Positions 6,153 through 7,310 of a DNA stretch of 7,310 nt are shown here, in pieces. The DNA is from Bacteroidota bacterium (GTDB lineage Bacteria; Bacteroidota; Bacteroidia; Bacteroidales; JADFUO01). The notes under the pieces are model-generated. The model searched no databases. It was given only the letters and a program-made list of their open reading frames with translations, and was not told the origin of the DNA. A program made the translations under genes and the position numbers. The DNA lies in assembly GCA_015222115.1 (NCBI GenBank), contig JADFUO010000473.1, positions 1-7,310 of the forward strand, in the 5' to 3' direction. Each line of letters starts with the position of its first letter. Positions within the stretch are counted from its first letter, which is position 1.

Positions 6153-7028
6153 ATGAAATACTTAAAAATATCGTTATTTTTATTGATTATAGGTGTAATA
6201 ATCTATTCTTGCGACAAAGTTGACCCACCATACATTATTGAGCAGGGAGGTGATGACACAACTGCCTGCCCGGTTCCTGAGTTTCCTGACACTTTTTATG
6301 TAAAAAAAGTTTTACTTGAAGAATTTACAGGGCATAAATGTCCGAATTGCCCCGAAGGTTCATTAGTTGCAAATCAACTAAGAGAAAAATATAACGGACA
6401 GTTGATTCTCATGTCAATCCATGCCGGAACATTTGCCGACCCTTCTGCAAGCGGACCTTACAGCTATGATTTCAGAACAATTGCAGGAGATATATTAAAT
6501 GATGAATTTCAGGTTTGGGGCTATCCTACTGCTATGATCAACAGAATAGAAATTAGCCAGGGTAACTGGGTAATGCTTTCCACACAATGGGAGCCAACCA
6601 TTGATGGAATTATCGGTGATGATCCATTGTTAGGCATGCAGATAATCAATGAATTTGAACTAACAACAAGAAAATTGTGTATCCATGTTAAAACAAAATA
6701 TTTAGAAGATTTTAATCAGGATATTATGTTATCAATTTATATTATTGAAGATAACATAATTAACTGGCAAAAAAATGATAATAGTGATTTAGGGCCTGTT
6801 CCTGACTGGGAATTCTATTCTCATAATCATGTTTTAAGAGATGCGGTAAATACTGCCTGGGGCGATGTATTAAGCAACGGATTTATGCCAAAAGATACCA
6901 GTATAATAAAAACTTATGAATATTACCTGAATACTGAATGGAATTATGAAAACTGCGCCATTGTTGCATTTACTTATAATGCTGATACAAAAGAAATTAT
7001 TCAGGCAGAGGAGAATCATGTAGAATAG
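6153..7028 (+). CDS. Omp28-like outer-membrane lipoprotein with a thioredoxin-like domain
   Basis: A lipoprotein of the Omp28 group of Bacteroidota. The signal sequence (residues 1-19) ends in a lipobox IYSC with acylated Cys20, followed by DKVDPP, so anchoring in the outer membrane is likely. Residues 50-131 look like a thioredoxin fold: VKKVLLEEFTGHKCPNC (50-66) with the CPNC pair Cys63/Cys66, the strand LILMSIHAG (84-92), and WGYPTAMINR (122-131) with Pro125 in the cis-Pro position. The rest (about 160-291) is probably a beta-sandwich and ends YNADTKEIIQAEENH, the usual end of the family, so the TAG stop is the true end. Other cysteines are at 39, 176 and 268. It starts 11 bp after the DUF6029-like gene. 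Omp28-type proteins have been described as surface proteins; the CPNC site suggests redox activity, which is inference. Confidence 0.88.
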   Translation: MKYLKISLFLLIIGVIIYSCDKVDPPYIIEQGGDDTTACPVPEFPDTFYVKKVLLEEFTGHKCPNCPEGSLVANQLREKYNGQLILMSIHAGTFADPSASGPYSYDFRTIAGDILNDEFQVWGYPTAMINRIEISQGNWVMLSTQWEPTIDGIIGDDPLLGMQIINEFELTTRKLCIHVKTKYLEDFNQDIMLSIYIIEDNIINWQKNDNSDLGPVPDWEFYSHNHVLRDAVNTAWGDVLSNGFMPKDTSIIKTYEYYLNTEWNYENCAIVAFTYNADTKEIIQAEENHVE

Positions 7029-7053
7029 ATAAACTCACTTCCAGACTTTCGGA

Positions 7054-7070
7054 GAGGTGCTTTGCACTTT
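7054..7070. terminator. Weak hairpin after the Omp28-like gene
   Basis: AGGTGC and GCACTT pair around a TTT loop (six or seven pairs including G-U), 26 bp after the stop of the Omp28-like gene and in the gap between two convergent reading frames. It has no proper U tract, so termination here is only a possibility. Confidence 0.3.
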
Positions 7071-7082
7071 AGTGTTTAATTC

Positions 7083-7163
7083 TTATCGGTTAGTTTCAAG
7101 CAGGGTTATTTTATCGTGTCCCCCATTTTTCAGGATTTTGCCTGTTATTACTAATATGTCCTG
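7083..7163 (-). other. In-frame, coding-like continuation beyond a TAG stop
   Basis: Directly after the TAG at 7164-7166 (minus strand), the same frame reads QDILVITGKILKNGG and then HDKITLLETNR before a TAA at 7083-7085. The strand-like DILVITGKI and the good codon composition suggest that this was, or is, the real C-terminus of the neighbouring partial gene. TAG is used as a normal stop by the Omp28-like gene, so general recoding is unlikely. Confidence 0.45.
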
Positions 7164-7310
7164 CTACTTTATATGATACCCGATAGTCCAGCTAAAGTAG
7201 AATCTTCCAATTTCACCAAACGGATAACCTTCGCTTTCAATTTTTCCAATTTCACTTGGTTCTTTAGAATCAATAATTTCTGTTTTTTCAAAATATGTAA
7301 GGTACAGAGA
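7164..7310 (-). CDS. C-terminal part of an unidentified protein (partial, runs off the right edge)
   Basis: The minus-strand frame entering at 7310 is open for 48 codons to a TAG. It includes LYLTYFEKTEIIDSKEPSE, an acidic middle part and the end GRFYFSWTIGYHIK. Its alternating aromatic strands could come from a beta-rich domain. I do not recognise the family. It converges on the tlpA-DUF6029-omp28 operon. The frame may have been interrupted by the TAG, since coding-like sequence continues beyond it in the same frame; in that case this is a pseudogene or a protein about 26 residues shorter than its relatives. Confidence 0.55.
   Translation of the reverse strand, partial: SLYLTYFEKTEIIDSKEPSEIGKIESEGYPFGEIGRFYFSWTIGYHIK

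Noticed and set aside
7026..7028. TAG as a possibly recoded codon, because a TAG also interrupts the right-edge frame
   Set aside because: The Omp28-like protein ends at this TAG in the usual family C-terminus, and the 17 codons after it look non-coding, so TAG acts as a stop in this genome.

Overview
The window looks like a stretch of a Bacteroidota chromosome. This rests on an Omp28-type lipoprotein next to a DUF6029-type outer-membrane protein, signal peptides ending in Ala-Gln or Ser-Gln, AT-rich DNA, A-rich gene leaders without Shine-Dalgarno sites, several TAnnTTTG-like -7 boxes, and a relic of the four-helix-bundle (S23/IVS) family that is common in this phylum. I cannot name the genus.

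Left part (1-2119): the last 18 codons of an unidentified gene, then fumC (class II fumarase, TCA cycle). fumC converges on a LOG-family nucleotide phosphoribohydrolase gene on the minus strand. A hairpin terminator, probably used from both sides, fills the 55-bp gap between them.

Middle (2120-3932): a 461-bp gene-poor stretch between the LOG gene and manA holds a degenerate inverted-repeat element. Nested inside it is the C-terminal relic of a four-helix-bundle gene with one in-frame stop. A consensus -7 box lies just beyond the element and probably drives manA (short class I mannose-6-phosphate isomerase, Zn-dependent). Downstream of manA is a 371-bp spacer with two copies of a 48-bp direct repeat (one mismatch); the second copy ends 12 bp before the next gene.

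Right part (3933-7028): a tight three-gene operon for the cell envelope. It encodes a periplasmic TlpA-like thioredoxin (WCKPC), a DUF6029-like outer-membrane beta-barrel candidate whose only two cysteines form a CVGGVC motif near its C-terminus, and an Omp28-like lipoprotein with a thioredoxin-like CPNC site. The best candidate for an undescribed system is this operon: two envelope thiol proteins bracketing a barrel-like protein with a single potential disulfide. That interpretation is inference; the gene order and motifs are visible in the sequence.

Right edge (7083-7310): the C-terminal end of an unidentified minus-strand gene that converges on the operon. It ends at a TAG, but the same frame continues in coding-like fashion for 26 more sense codons to a TAA, so this gene may carry a recent nonsense mutation.
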